Assembly: GCA_032164245.1 (NCBI GenBank) | Contig: JAVMKO010000020.1 | Span: 8,769,206 to 8,833,205, forward strand | DNA: 64,000 bases | DNA from: Sternotherus odoratus | Lineage: Eukaryota > Chordata > Testudines > Kinosternidae | Direction of reading: 5' to 3' | Part shown: positions 45,588 to 54,044 of the stretch, in pieces | Layout: the number at the start of each line of letters is the position of its first letter | Numbering within the stretch: position 1 is the first letter of the stretch | Position numbers and translations under genes: made by a program | Notes under the pieces: model-generated | The model's database searches: none | What the model saw: the letters and a program-made list of their open reading frames with translations, nothing else | What the model was told of the DNA's origin: nothing

Positions 45588-45702
45588 ATCCCTCAAAAGC
45601 TTGTCTCTCTCACCAGCAGAAGTTGGTCCAATAAAAGATAATATCTCACCCCCCTTGTCTCTCTAATATCCTGGGATCGATACAGCTAAAGCTACAACTA
45701 CA
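45588..45702 (+). mobile_element. Penelope-like element fragment, second subfamily
   Basis: AAAAGCTTGTCTCTCTCACC, AGCAGAAGTTGGTCCAATAA, AAGATAATATCTCACCC, CTTGTCTCTCTAATATCCTG and ATCGATACAGCTAAAGC are the end region of a PLE subfamily also present at 59.5 kb. 5'-truncated near the AAAGCTT of the hammerhead-like region. Confidence 0.7.
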
Positions 45703-46110
45703 CTGCGTACAAAATCTAAGTATAAGACAAGAAAGTACAGGCGGATGGAACAATCAGTTGGGGGAAGCTCAAGGAAACAATACTGGTTAGCATGATGGAC
45801 AGTGGTTATAGCACACAACCTGTGTAATCATTATTAATTTTTGAATAGGCATTGCAGCAGATGAAAGTTTTAAGGAGGGATTTGAAGGAAGACAATGAGA
45901 TGACCTTGTGGATGTATACAGAGGGTTCCTCCCATGCATGGGAGTGGGGTAGCATAGGGAAAAGCATGAAGGTGGTTGTTTGAAAATATGATGTCAGCCA
46001 TGAGCACTAGCAGCATGGGCTGATCCAAGTCGAGAGTCGACATCACAATAGTGTAGATAAGATGATAAGTAGGGCAGGGACCCCACAAAAGGAGTTAAAT
46101 GTCAGTGAAA
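45703..46110 (+). repeat. Ancient amniote interspersed repeat, long copy
   Basis: TACAAAATCTAAGTATAAGA, AAGGAAACAATACTGGTTAG, GTTTTAAGGAGGGATTTGAA and GTCGACATCACAATAG continue the family of 36.9 and 41.6 kb past its GAGCTTACAATCTAAGT-type block. This is the longest copy here, about 400 bases. No protein-coding frame found in it. Confidence 0.6.
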
Positions 46111-46128
46111 TTGTTCATAAAAAAATTA
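46111..46128. repeat. Left target duplication of the PLE hairpin
   Basis: The A-rich 11-mer at 46118-46128 matches 46351-46360 apart from one A. A-rich target sites are common for target-primed retroelements. Confidence 0.75.
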
Positions 46129-46350
46129 CAGAAGTGACAACGAGTCCTGTGGCACCTTAAAGACTAACTAAAGTATTGCAGCATAAGTTTTCATGGGCTA
46201 ATACCCACTTCATTGGATGCATGCAATCCGACGAAGTGGGTATTAGCCCACGAAAGCTTATGCTGCAATACTTTAGTTAGTCTTTAAGGTGCCACAGGAC
46301 TCGTTGTTATCTCTGCTATTCCAGACTAACACGGCTACCTCTCTGATTCG
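46129..46350. mobile_element. Penelope-like hairpin with head-to-head ends
   Basis: Flanked by TAAAAAAATTA (46118-46128) and TAAAAAATTA (46351-46360), a target duplication differing by one A. Inside are two near-identical arms of about 85 bases (46137-46221 and 46222-46307) in inverted orientation with almost no spacer, differing at about five positions. Each arm holds the PLE end (GTTAGTCTTTAAGGTGCCAC and complement) and a hammerhead-like segment. The right side continues TCCAGACTAACACGGCTACC to the 3' terminus. Penelope-like elements are known to have inverted terminal repeats and hammerhead ribozymes; a bare hairpin of this kind lacks any coding part. Confidence 0.85.
46228..46263 (+). ncRNA. 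Hammerhead-ribozyme-like motif (probably inactive)
   Basis: The order box-stem II-GAAA-stem III is present: CCGACGA (46228-46234), GTGGG (46236-46240) pairing with CCCAC (46247-46251), GAAA (46252-46255), then AGC/GCT around TTAT as a short stem III. Differences from an active hammerhead: the box should read CTGANGA, there is one extra A before stem II, and the base after GCT at the cleavage position is G. A mirror-image motif with CCAATGA and TGAAA lies on the minus strand at 46180-46216. I therefore read both as decayed. Confidence 0.5.
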
Positions 46351-46481
46351 TAAAAAATTAGTAAGTGAAAGAAAAAAAATCCTATTCTTCACCGCTGATA
46401 TGAATGAGAATTGTGTCATTTATTTGGATGGGAGAAGGCTCCTAAGTCTTGCCCCAAGGAGTGGACAAGCTATAACTCTTG

Positions 46482-46589
46482 TTCAGAAAAGCATTCTTAT
46501 TAAGAAAAGCATTTAAGTACGTGCTTATGTCAAAATGTCTTTAGCTGAAGTGAAACGCACGCATAAGTGCTTTTCTGAATCGGGGCCTA
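46482..46589. mobile_element. GTTCAGAAAAGCA palindromic MITE
   Basis: Left TTGTTCAGAAAAGCATTC and right AAGTGCTTTTCTGAATCG are inverted repeats; internal TTTAAGTACGTGCTTA and GCACGCATAAGTGC are the tandem-palindromic AAGCACGTGCTTAA words of this family. Confidence 0.65.
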
Positions 46590-47110
46590 GTTTATCAGGT
46601 AATCTAGGTTTCAAAGCAGGATAGGAAGTTACTGGTAGAGAAATCCTGCTAAATCAGTTTGCCCATCTCTCCAGTCAGATCAGCTTTCCCCCCCAAAACT
46701 GTATTCTCAAGTCCTTTTTAAGCCTAATTTTACAATGATAGATAATAAAAAGAATTCTCACCAGTTTCAGGGATTGCTCAGTTTCTCTGTCTGGATTTAC
46801 AACATCATGTTATAGCCTCATTTGCATCACACATCTAATGAAATCCTTTTTTTTTCCTCTTTCAAGTATATTCACTCACTTCTCCATCCGCCCTGAGAGT
46901 AAATCATTCAGCATGTCTTTCCCACCCACTCGCTTAGAAGAAAACGTCGCCAATACAGGCCAACACCATATGGCTTGTTTATTCTGAAAGAGTTTGTTGT
47001 AGTGCAGTTGACTTGTTGTTGGACATAGAAATGGCCATGGTTCAAACCTGCAGTGCAAAACCTCAGATAGGAAATAAAAAAAAAAACTCCATGTAAAACT
47101 GAATATAAAC
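46590..47110. other. Spacer without recognised content
   Basis: Nothing recognised; frames of 60 and 87 codons on the minus strand lack domains. Confidence 0.5.
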
Positions 47111-47113
47111 TAT

Positions 47114-47172
47114 AAATAAGATGAGGAAGACTTTGTAGCACCTTAGAGACTAACCAGTTTGCTTTAGTCACG
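47114..47172 (-). mobile_element. Penelope-like end fragment
   Basis: GAGGAAGACTTTGTAGCACC and TTAGAGACTAACCAGTTTGC are the reverse complement of the PLE words at 8.3 and 31.2 kb. Confidence 0.65.
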
Positions 47173-47189
47173 GATCTGTTTTGTTAGGT

Positions 47190-47250
47190 GTTCTACATGT
47201 GCAGAATAAAAAGACTCTCCTTCCCCCTAAGAGCTTACAATTTAAGTAAA
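47190..47250 (+). repeat. Ancient amniote repeat scrap
   Basis: CCTAAGAGCTTACAATTTAA with an upstream AATAAAAAGACT matches the 'gagcttacaatctaagt' block of the family at 45.7 kb. Confidence 0.45.
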
Positions 47251-47280
47251 AAAAAAATCAGTTCAGTTACATTAAGAATT

Positions 47281-47562
47281 ATAAATGATTAAATTAGCTA
47301 GGGACATAAAGAGTAACAAGAAAACATTTTCAAAATACATTAGAAGCAAGAGGAAGACCAATGACGGGGTATGCCCATTACACGGGGAGGAAAAGACAAC
47401 GACAGAAAATTCAGCAAGAGCCAAAGTGCTAAATGCCATTTTTTGCTTCAGTTTTCACCAAAAAGGTTAGTAGCAATCAGATGAGTAACATCGTGAACAT
47501 CACTGTAAACAGGGTAGGATCTGAGATTAAAATAGGGAAAGAACAAGTGAGGAATAATATAG
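47281..47562 (+). mobile_element. CR1 LINE, ORF2 linker region
   Basis: A frame at 47285-47470 reads DIKSNKKTFSKYIRSKRKT and later RAKVLNAIFCFSFHQK. This is the CR1 ORF2 segment between the endonuclease and the reverse transcriptase (family pattern: KYI..KRK....VLN..F...F). It continues non-coding-like to GGGAAAGAACAAGTGAGG at about 47540, then jumps to 3' sequence. Confidence 0.85.
47285..47470 (+). pseudogene. CR1 ORF2 fragment between endonuclease and RT
   Basis: About 61 codons remain open with the KYIRSKRKT and VLNAIF motifs recognisable. The catalytic endonuclease upstream and the reverse transcriptase downstream are both missing, so there is no activity. Confidence 0.8.
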
Positions 47563-47639
47563 ACAAGAACATAAAGGGTTGTTATAAAGAAGAGGGTAAT
47601 TAATTGTTCTCCTGATCCCCTGAGGACAGTACAAAATGT
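47563..47639 (+). mobile_element. CR1 3' part, left of the LTR insertion
   Basis: AAGGGTTGTTATAAAGAAGA, GGGTAATTAATTGTTCTCCT and CTGAGGACAGTACAAAATGT are the late ORF2 region of CR1. It continues after the LTR at 48431 without loss (GTAATGGGCTTAAACTGCAG). Its junction with 47562 is an internal deletion of CR1 or two nested copies. Confidence 0.85.
47635..47639. repeat. Left 5-bp target duplication of the LTR
   Basis: AATGT, repeated exactly at 48431-48435. A five-base duplication is typical of several retroviral integrases (for example ERV3/ERVL-type), but does not settle the class. Confidence 0.85.
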
Positions 47640-47843
47640 TGTTGTAGGAGATGGTGTGGTGTTGCTGTCCAGAGGCTACCGGTGTGGTGCTTCTGCTTTC
47701 TCCTGTTGATATCACTCGGCTGCGTGCGTGTGTTCCCTCTGTGTGCTGCCCCAGCTCTGTACAGATAGCTGATGCAGCAGACCCGACGAGAACCCCCAAT
47801 AACCACAGAGTCTTAGTAAGGTACAAAGGCACCTCGGCCAGGG

Positions 47844-47849
47844 TTTATT
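47844..47849 (-). terminator. LTR polyadenylation signal
   Basis: AATAAA on the minus strand in the context GTCGCAATAAACCCTGG, about 150 bases after the TATA box, as in the R region of many retroviral LTRs. Confidence 0.75.
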
Positions 47850-47995
47850 GCGACCCTGACACCCTTCTGTTCCCTGCAGGTTACTTAGCCTACAGGGCTT
47901 ACAGAGAAAGAGTGTCACTTGGCAATGGACTCAGCTCAGCGGCGGACATGCCACTCCCCCATACGAGCCGGCCAAAGATATTCCAGTGCCCCATG

Positions 47996-48003
47996 CTTAT
48001 ATA
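47996..48003 (-). promoter_or_regulatory. LTR TATA box
   Basis: TATATAAG on the minus strand, followed by GCATGGGGCACTGGAATA. Position between the U3 tandem repeats and the poly(A) signal fits the retroviral core promoter. Confidence 0.75.
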
Positions 48004-48036
48004 GAGATACAGAACAAGTTACACCTCACTCCTGAC

Positions 48037-48125
48037 GTATTGAGGTACAACCCTTCCACGTAGCAAGGTACAACCCTCTTACGTAGTACGGTGCAGCCCC
48101 TTTACGTAGTTAGGTACCGCCTCAC
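48037..48125 (-). repeat. 23-bp tandem repeats in LTR U3
   Basis: Four consecutive units on the plus strand begin GTATTGAGGTACAACCC, GTAGCAAGGTACAACCC, GTAGTACGGTGCAGCCC and GTAGTTAGGTACCGCC at 48037, 48060, 48083 and 48106, period exactly 23 (last unit 20). TGACGTA, a CREB/ATF-like word, lies at the left edge (48034-48040) and TACGTA recurs at junctions. Retroviral U3 regions often carry such enhancer repeats. Confidence 0.85.
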
Positions 48126-48430
48126 ACCTTGTACCTGTTGGTTTGATCAAAACAACTCTATCCATCATTTTACCCTGTCATTGGGATGGGTCGGCCTGTT
48201 CCTCGTTATCTGAGGAATGTTCTGGTATGTACTGTAACCATGCTAACTGAATATGTATTTCTGCAATCTCAGCCCTTTCCTTGCCAACTTCTGTGGGCTG
48301 GGCCTGCCTTTAGCTCACAGCTGGACTTTGCTTTATATTAGCAGAGGCTTGGCCATTACTTTAGTTCAGGCCTCAGGCTGGGCCCTTAGTAGGCCTTTAG
48401 CCTTTACTTACATTGCCTTTACTTACTACA

Positions 48431-48490
48431 AATGTAATGGGCTTAAACTGCAGCAGGGGAGATTTAGATTCAAGATCTTAGAGACAGATT
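48431..48490 (+). mobile_element. CR1 3' part, right of the LTR insertion
   Basis: AATGTAATGGGCTTAAACTG, CAGCAGGGGAGATTTAGATT then fades. This is the direct continuation of the CR1 left part; the first five bases are the second copy of the target duplication. Confidence 0.85.
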
Positions 48491-48594
48491 CTGCCCCCCA
48501 GTCCACTGCCAGTTAAAGAGCTGCAACTGACCAGGAAAGAGTGTCCCCAGCACAGCCCATAGCATAAGGTCATTGTAAGCATCCCCAACATGAG

Positions 48595-48680
48595 GAATGG
48601 CCCAGAGGCAGTGCCTCAGTTTGCCATCTGCACAATGGGGATAATTCCCTAACTCATTGGGATGTTGTGCCCCAATAAAA
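48595..48680 (+). repeat. MIR-like SINE core
   Basis: CAGTGCCTCAGTTTGCCATC, TGCACAATGGGGATAATTCC and AACTCATTGGGATGTT are the CORE and following region. Confidence 0.7.
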
Positions 48681-48689
48681 AATGGATTC

Positions 48690-48905
48690 AATATTATAAC
48701 ACCCAGTTCTTATGTAGTGCTTTTCATCTGTATTTCAAAGCATGTCAGTACCATTTTCTCCATTTTATAGATGGGGAAACTGAAGCACAGAGAGGTGACG
48801 TGACTTGCCTAAAGTCACCCAGCAGGCCAGTTCCAGAGCCAGTAAGAGAACCAGGTCCCTTGATTCCCAGTCCTGAGCTCTATCCATTACCCCACATTGT
48901 CTAAA
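48690..48905 (-). repeat. MIR-like SINE, reverse strand
   Basis: Reads as reverse complement: TAGTGCTTTTCATCTGTATT, CCATTTTATAGATGGGGAAA, GGTGACGTGACTTGCC, CAGTCCTGAGCTCTATCCAT. Nearly full length, and abuts the plus-strand copy at 48595. Confidence 0.8.
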
Positions 48906-49549
48906 GGGAAAGGCACAGGAATGGCAATTCCTCTCTTGAATTGCAAAACTCAGTAAAGTTTGCACTGCTCTAGCAGGGTAAATTATTACAATGAGAATAA
49001 ATTGCACTGTAATGCCTCTTTTTGCTGCCAGAACGTTGTATAGGGGGCCTTAGTGTAAGTCAGTGAGCCCATAACATTCACGTCTGACTTGAAGATCAGA
49101 GGTTTAAAAGTTTCACTGGGTGTGTAAACAGGTGGATAAGATTGGCCCAACTTCGCATTGACTATTCTGCATTGCCCTTTCACGTCCCGCTCCATGACGC
49201 AGCTGGGACTCAACGCACCAAACGCCAGCAGAGACTCTGCAGCCAGCCCCTCCCGCCAGATCCACAGAAATCAGCAAACTCTAGAGACAGGAGACCTCCA
49301 ACTCTGCTGAATAAAATATTTGCCACAAAGTCCTTTTGAAGCTGATGCTGCAAATGGCTACCGTTTGATTTCCCCCTAGGGCCCAGGCAACCAACTTAAC
49401 AACACATCAGTGCATCTTCCCCCGAATAGCAAGAGAAGCAGCTTCCACAACCATTCCCTTTTAATTTGACAGATTATTTGGCAAATTGCTGAATAAAGAA
49501 GTTGCAGATGGTGGCATTGCTTCTTTAAGCATCTGGTTTTCTCTTCCTA
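48906..49549. other. Spacer without recognised content
   Basis: No gene or repeat recognised. Confidence 0.5.
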
Positions 49550-49551
49550 TG

Positions 49552-49620
49552 AGGCAGCGTGATCTAATGGATAGTGCCCAGGATTTGGGTTCAAACTAGC
49601 AGACGAGATTTGTAAGGGAT
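49552..49620 (+). repeat. tRNA-like SINE head
   Basis: GAGGCAGCGTGATCTAATGG, ATAGTGCCCAGGATTTGGG and TTCAAACTAGC are the A-box to B-box part of a MIR-type SINE; the rest is missing or decayed. Confidence 0.6.
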
Positions 49621-49912
49621 GTCTCCAACTGAAGGAGGAGTGACTATGTGACCTTTGGAGTGAGATTGTTTGGTGCTGTCTGCTTGCTTGCTTACTTGCC
49701 ATGTGCCTGCTTGATTGAAGTTTATAATGCGGTCCATTGCGCTAGGCAAGGCTGAGAGTTTCTCTCACCTGCCGTCCTTTGGTCCCTAGTCCTTTGGTAA
49801 GGGAGCAGAGCCCAACTCAAGGAAAACGGGCTTAAAAAGACAGCTGCTAATTGACCAGAGGAGCTAGATAACTGGGGAATTTTACGAGGGAGTCTGGAGA
49901 GCGAACGAGAGC
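49621..49912. other. Spacer without recognised content
   Basis: Nothing named. Confidence 0.45.
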
Positions 49913-49925
49913 CAGATCTAACAAA

Positions 49926-50064
49926 AAGAACAGGAGTACTTGTGGCACCTTAGAGAAGAGCTTTTGCCTACGAAAGCGTATGCTGAAATACATGTATTAG
50001 TCTCCAAGGTGCCACAAGTACTCCTGTTCTTTTTACGGATATAGACGAACACAGTTGCTACTCT
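49926..50064. mobile_element. Fold-back Penelope-like element with 29-bp perfect arms
   Basis: An exact 13-bp duplication CAGATCTAACAAA flanks it (49913-49925, 50065-50077). The outer arms at 49923-49951 and 50006-50034 are perfect inverted repeats of 29 bases (AAAAAGAACAGGAGTACTTG and on). Between them lies GCCTACGAAAGCGTATGCTG, the hammerhead-like GAAA with stem III, whose CTGATGA box is missing at the inversion joint. The right end is AGACGAACACAGTTGCTAC. Similar to 46129-46350 but shorter. Confidence 0.85.
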
Positions 50065-50108
50065 CAGATCTAACAAACAGGCTTGAAACTTAAGCCAAAA
50101 ATCACCCT

Positions 50109-50121
50109 CGCCCCCCCCCCC
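50109..50121. repeat. Poly-C then poly-A run
   Basis: A run of 13 C followed by eight A, just after the PLE. Confidence 0.9.
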
Positions 50122-50289
50122 CAAAAAAAACCCCACAAAGAACAAGCAAACCAAAAAAATCCTTGCAAGAGTAAAAATAATGCAGGCAGTAGTCCAGCAG
50201 CAGAGTGGAGATTATCCAGTTTATTGTACTGATTGTAATGTGTATGATTACCTGCCTATGTCTGCATTTGTTGCAAGCAACTCATGGCA

Positions 50290-50460
50290 ACTCTTATGTT
50301 CTAGCTGTGGCTCTGACACTGGCATGCTGGGTGGATGACCATGGACAAGTCGCTTCTCTCTTTACCTCAGTTTCCCCATCTGTAAAATGGAGACAATGAT
50401 ACCGCTTGACCACCTTTGTAAAGCACTTTCAGGTCCACTGAGTATTATTCTTGTCATTAT
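50290..50460 (+). repeat. MIR-like SINE
   Basis: GCTGTGGCTCTGACACTGGC, GTGGATGACCATGGACAAGT, CTCAGTTTCCCCATCTGTAA and AATGGAGACAATGATACCG; GTAAAGCACTTTCAGGTCC is the tail. Confidence 0.8.
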
Positions 50461-50464
50461 GAGT

Positions 50465-51095
50465 GTTCTGACCCAGTTTTGCCCACTCCAGAGGTCTGGA
50501 AAAGCATCTAGATGCTTATCTGAGCTAAATCTTTGAACATTTGGAGGTTTGCCCAGGACTTGTCAATTGAATCAGCAGCAGGAAATAATCCTAAATGCAG
50601 GAGAAGAAGCTGACAGCCACAGAATACTGCATTCCTCCTAAAGCAGGCAGATTTTAGCTGACTGCTATACCTGGCTGCCAATCAGTAAAGTCGCTATCAG
50701 TTCCCAGAGGTACCCGTGGCTTGAGGGCGAGCTGCAGTGAATTTGTGAAATTGAAAAATTGATTCGTACTCTCGCCTCATAGATGCCTCGGGAACGTCAT
50801 TTTAATCTGTTTCCCAAAGTGAAATTTGCTCTGGGAAACCAAGTGAAATATAAGGGAAGAGTCAAGTCTCCCTGCATTTTGCCATGAGCAGGGCTTTGAA
50901 AGTGGAAAGATTTTTAACTCCATTGGGCAACGTATCCTAGTATCCAGCCGCTGTTACCAGTGGATAAAAGAGATGAGGAGCATTCCTAGAGATGAATGCC
51001 TGCCCTTTTGCTCACAGTATAGCAGCTACTTGGATAACCAGCTCAGTAAAGGAAGTTCAAACTATCTGTGAGAGAGATTGTAGCGGTGTGTGCTC
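50465..51095. other. Spacer without recognised content
   Basis: I see no named element. Confidence 0.5.
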
Positions 51096-51099
51096 TCCC

Positions 51100-51221
51100 T
51101 AGGGTGACCAGACGTCCTGATTTTATAGAGACAATCCCGATTTTGGGGGCTTTTTCTTATATAGGCTTCTATTAACCCCCACCCTGTCCCGATTTTTCAC
51201 ACATGCTGTCAGGTCACCCTA
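51100..51221 (+). mobile_element. 120-bp hAT-type palindromic MITE, copy 3
   Basis: TAGGGTGACCAGACGTCCTG at the left and CAGGTCACCCTA at the right. Body matches copy 1. Flanking GCTCTCCC and GCGCTGTC resemble each other with a two-base offset, so the target duplication is uncertain. Confidence 0.88.
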
Positions 51222-51289
51222 GCGCTGTCCCTTCAAGGCAGAACAAATGCCCAGGGTGGCCTTGGTCCTGACTAAATATTAGCAAGAAA

Positions 51290-51495
51290 CTGCCTAAGGA
51301 GATCTGAGAGACGGTGGTAATTGTCTCCCAGCGCACGTGGTGGAAGCCCCATCTCTCGAGACACTTGAAGACTAGACTGGTCAGAGAAGTAGAAATTAGA
51401 TGATAGGGAACAATTTTATTTGCCTGAAGGATGCACTGGAACAGGTTAGGGAACCTAACAGATCCCTTCCATTTCCACGTCTATCGTACAAAGAT
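51290..51495 (+). mobile_element. CR1-type LINE fragment between two MITEs
   Basis: GTGGAAGCCCCATCTCTCGA, GACACTTGAAGACTAGACTG and TAGGGAACAATTTTATTTGC, ending near CCCTTCCATTTCCACGTCTA. The layout matches 34.9 kb. Confidence 0.7.
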
Positions 51496-51556
51496 GAGGC
51501 AGCCCAAAATACTGCCTTTGTGACTGAGCGGTTCCCTGGCTCTGCAGCTTTGGACG

Positions 51557-51668
51557 TTCGGCGATCAGACAGCAAACGTGAAAAATCGGGGGAGGGGGTA
51601 ATAGGAGCCTATATAAGAAAAAGACCCCAAAATGGGTCCCTATAAAATCAGGACATCTGGTCCCCCTA
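51557..51668 (-). mobile_element. 120-bp hAT-type palindromic MITE, copy 4
   Basis: The right end, read backwards, is TAGGGGGACCAGATGTCCTG; the body matches the family (AGGAGCCTATATAAGAAAAA, GACCCCAAAATGGGTCCC). The opposite terminus (GGCGATCAGACAGC) is decayed. It faces copy 3 with about 335 bases between. Confidence 0.85.
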
Positions 51669-51784
51669 TTTGGAGGCAGCTGTCTGAAGAACTGATTTCC
51701 TCCTTGGTAGCAGCTGCACAGTGACAGGTGAGGCAGACAATAGATTAGTTGTACGAAGAAAGCCAGCTCTGCTAGGCTGGTCCA

Positions 51785-51935
51785 GAGTCAGAATCATCCA
51801 ATTTAAACCCAGAAGGGATTTTGTCTGATCGCCTGTGTATGAGGGACCACTAGACACCACCCAGCACCTAACCCCAACAACTGGAATTAGACCAAAGTCT
51901 TACAGCCCTCTGGAGACTAAATTAGTATGTGCCAC
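51785..51935 (-). mobile_element. CR1-type LINE 3' fragment
   Basis: AATTTAAACCCAGAAGGGAT, GGAATTAGACCAAAGTCTTA, CCCTCTGGAGACTAAATTAG and ATGTGCCACCGGCAGAAAAC. It aligns with 5402-5565 and extends further. Confidence 0.65.
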
Positions 51936-52675
51936 CGGCAGAAAACAGGAGGAGCCATGTTCATCTGTCTCCCTGCTTATCACGGCCTTGCCCTGGAATT
52001 ATTACATCCGTAGGGCCTATAGTAAATGCTTACAAGACACACATACTTACTTTCGTTTGTACCGAATAACATAAATACCATATGACTGTCTGACCCTGAA
52101 ATACTGAAACAGACGTACATTTCCATTTTTTCCTATTGATGTGTTAGAAATATTTTAATATTTTGGGTTCATTTTGGTTTTTACGTGGGCCTTCAGTGAA
52201 ATGTTGGCTAATTAGTTTTTCTTAGATGATAAACTCTGGGAGTAGCTAAGAATCAACTAAGATCCGAGGGATTCGCAAAGGTTATTTTCTACGAGATGTG
52301 AACCTGGCGTTCAGTGTTGTACGGTTTGCTAACCATAAAAATGTCTAAAGGCCATAAGTACTGCATTTTTGTATCCTGCTCTCATGCATCTTTAGTGGTT
52401 TAAAAGCCTGAATCAGAGTTACTAAATAATTGTTATTACCCAAATTACACAGTGTAGCTTTTGGCACAGTACCTCGGGTATACAGTCAAAGACTAGTCAA
52501 TTATCACAGGAGGTCTATAAAATCTGATGCTGTAATACTGGGATTATAAGCAAATCCAGAGACAGAGGAAGCTAGAGCTTCACAGAAAACATATACAGAA
52601 ATGATTTAAATAACATATTTGAATTCTTATACAGAAAAATACTATGTAGCCCTTAGCATCATACAGTATGTTTTC
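51936..52675. other. Spacer without recognised content
   Basis: Nothing named; AT-rich. Confidence 0.5.
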
Positions 52676-52679
52676 TTAA

Positions 52680-52870
52680 TACTTTTCATCTGAGTACACT
52701 TCATAAGCCTTTAATTTAGCCTAGGAGAACCCCTGTAAGAAAGGTTCCACTTTCCCCATTTTAGGGATGAGGAAATTAAAGGCTAAAGACCAACCCAAGC
52801 TCACAAACTCTGAGAAAGAACTCATGTTTGCAGCGTTCCAGTCTAGTGCCTTCGCCACACCATTTTCTCT
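52680..52870 (-). repeat. MIR-like SINE, reverse strand, decayed
   Basis: CCACTTTCCCCATTTTAGGG, ATGAGGAAATTAAAGGCTAA and TCCAGTCTAGTGCCTTCGCC in reverse-complement MIR order. Confidence 0.55.
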
Positions 52871-52874
52871 CTTA

Positions 52875-53960
52875 TAATGCTACTGGTTTTAACCTTTTCT
52901 AACCTGTACATTTTGTTTTGGCAAAAAAATGCTGTTAATAGTATAGGGTGAAGTCTTCTATTCATCCAGACGCAGAGGATACGTTTAGCGTCGGCAGTGG
53001 AAGCTGCCCAGAACACATAACCAGTGTGTCCCAACACAGATTTGAAGTGACACCATATTTATTTAGAACAGGGTAGTTCGGCCTACATGGCTCAAGCATC
53101 CTTGGCATCACTGACGAGGCTGTGGTATTAATGTTTGTGAGGCATTCCAGTACTGCCGGGATGGGGTGACATAGAAATACCGAGGACTACTTAACATAGT
53201 CACCTAATCCACTGAATGGCTGGAAAGAGTGCAGTGACTTTAGGTCTTTATAAACCTGAGTCAGAATTGACCCAATCATGACAGGATCTGCATCCCACTA
53301 TCAAAGCCCTGACCCATTCAATCCTCAGGTGGGATTCCTCTTTATAACACTGAGGCACCAAAGTCCTTATTTATTCCTGATGCTCCTCATTCTTTTAAAG
53401 GAAAGGGACAATGAGGGGAGAGACTGAGGGTCCCAGAAAACATCCGCATGAAGGGCACGTGACCAAAGAGGGTGATCTTAAATGAATCCACTCAATGCAC
53501 TGTAGCTTTGGTATTCACAGCACAAGGTGAGGGCCACCATTCAAAGAATGGGACACATTTTCCTGGAGTAAGGAGTCCATTTCTATGACTGCACCAGTTG
53601 GTTAGAAAATTAGAAATAATCAAACACTGACGCAACAAATGTGTCCTAAGTGGATTATCTTCCACAATTCTAATGCAGCAAAAAGGAAGCCACGGGCAGA
53701 TATTCTTAGTAACATTTTGTGCGCAGATAAAACTAGAAAGTGATTAAAGGAGATGTTTCACAGAGGATGTGCTAGACAAATGGATATAGGACAGGACTAC
53801 GGGACATTTTAAAAGGATCAGTTATTGGCACGTGCAGTAGTTAACACAACAGGTTTTGAAAGACAGATCATGGATAGTAGCAGCTGGTCTGGGAGGGTTT
53901 TCAGTGAAGCTTGTCATTGAGGGGAACAATTCAATGCTAAATACGGTTGGGTTTCTTACT
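52875..53960. other. Spacer without recognised content
   Basis: I see no repeat or gene I can name. Confidence 0.5.
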
Positions 53961-53966
53961 CTGGCA

Positions 53967-54044
53967 TTTAAAGACTGATTAAAAGTCCATTGAAGTCAAT
54001 AAAGAGATTCCCGTTGATTGCAATGGACTTTGGATCAACCCCTT
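53967..54044. mobile_element. 78-bp palindromic MITE
   Basis: ACTGATTAAAAGTCCATTGA on the left and CAATGGACTTTGGATCAACC on the right are inverted repeats; the centre is TCAATAAAGAGATTCCCGTTGA. Same family as 32197-32272. Confidence 0.7.

Larger units (their letters stand above)
47640..48430 (-). mobile_element. Solo LTR of an endogenous retrovirus
   Basis: 791 bases, ends TGTAGTAAG...CCTACAACA on the minus strand, with TG...CA termini and exact AATGT duplications on both sides. On the minus strand it holds a U3 with tandem repeats, a TATA box (TATATAAG, 48003-47996), an AATAAA (47849-47844) about 150 bases downstream, and a U5 to 47640. No gag, pol or env is present; recombination between two LTRs would leave this. 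It sits inside a CR1 copy. An old virus-derived sequence with no coding capacity. Confidence 0.9.

Noticed and set aside
46228..46263. Active hammerhead ribozyme
   Set aside because: The box is CCGACGA instead of CTGANGA, an extra A precedes stem II, and G stands at the cleavage position. I list it as hammerhead-like only.
47651..48004. 117-codon plus-strand frame as a gene
   Set aside because: It is inside the minus-strand LTR and runs antisense across U5, R and the TATA box; no domain.
48034..48125. CRISPR-like array of short repeats
   Set aside because: Units are directly adjacent with period 23 and no unique spacers, the locus is a vertebrate LTR, and CRISPR is not expected in a vertebrate genome.
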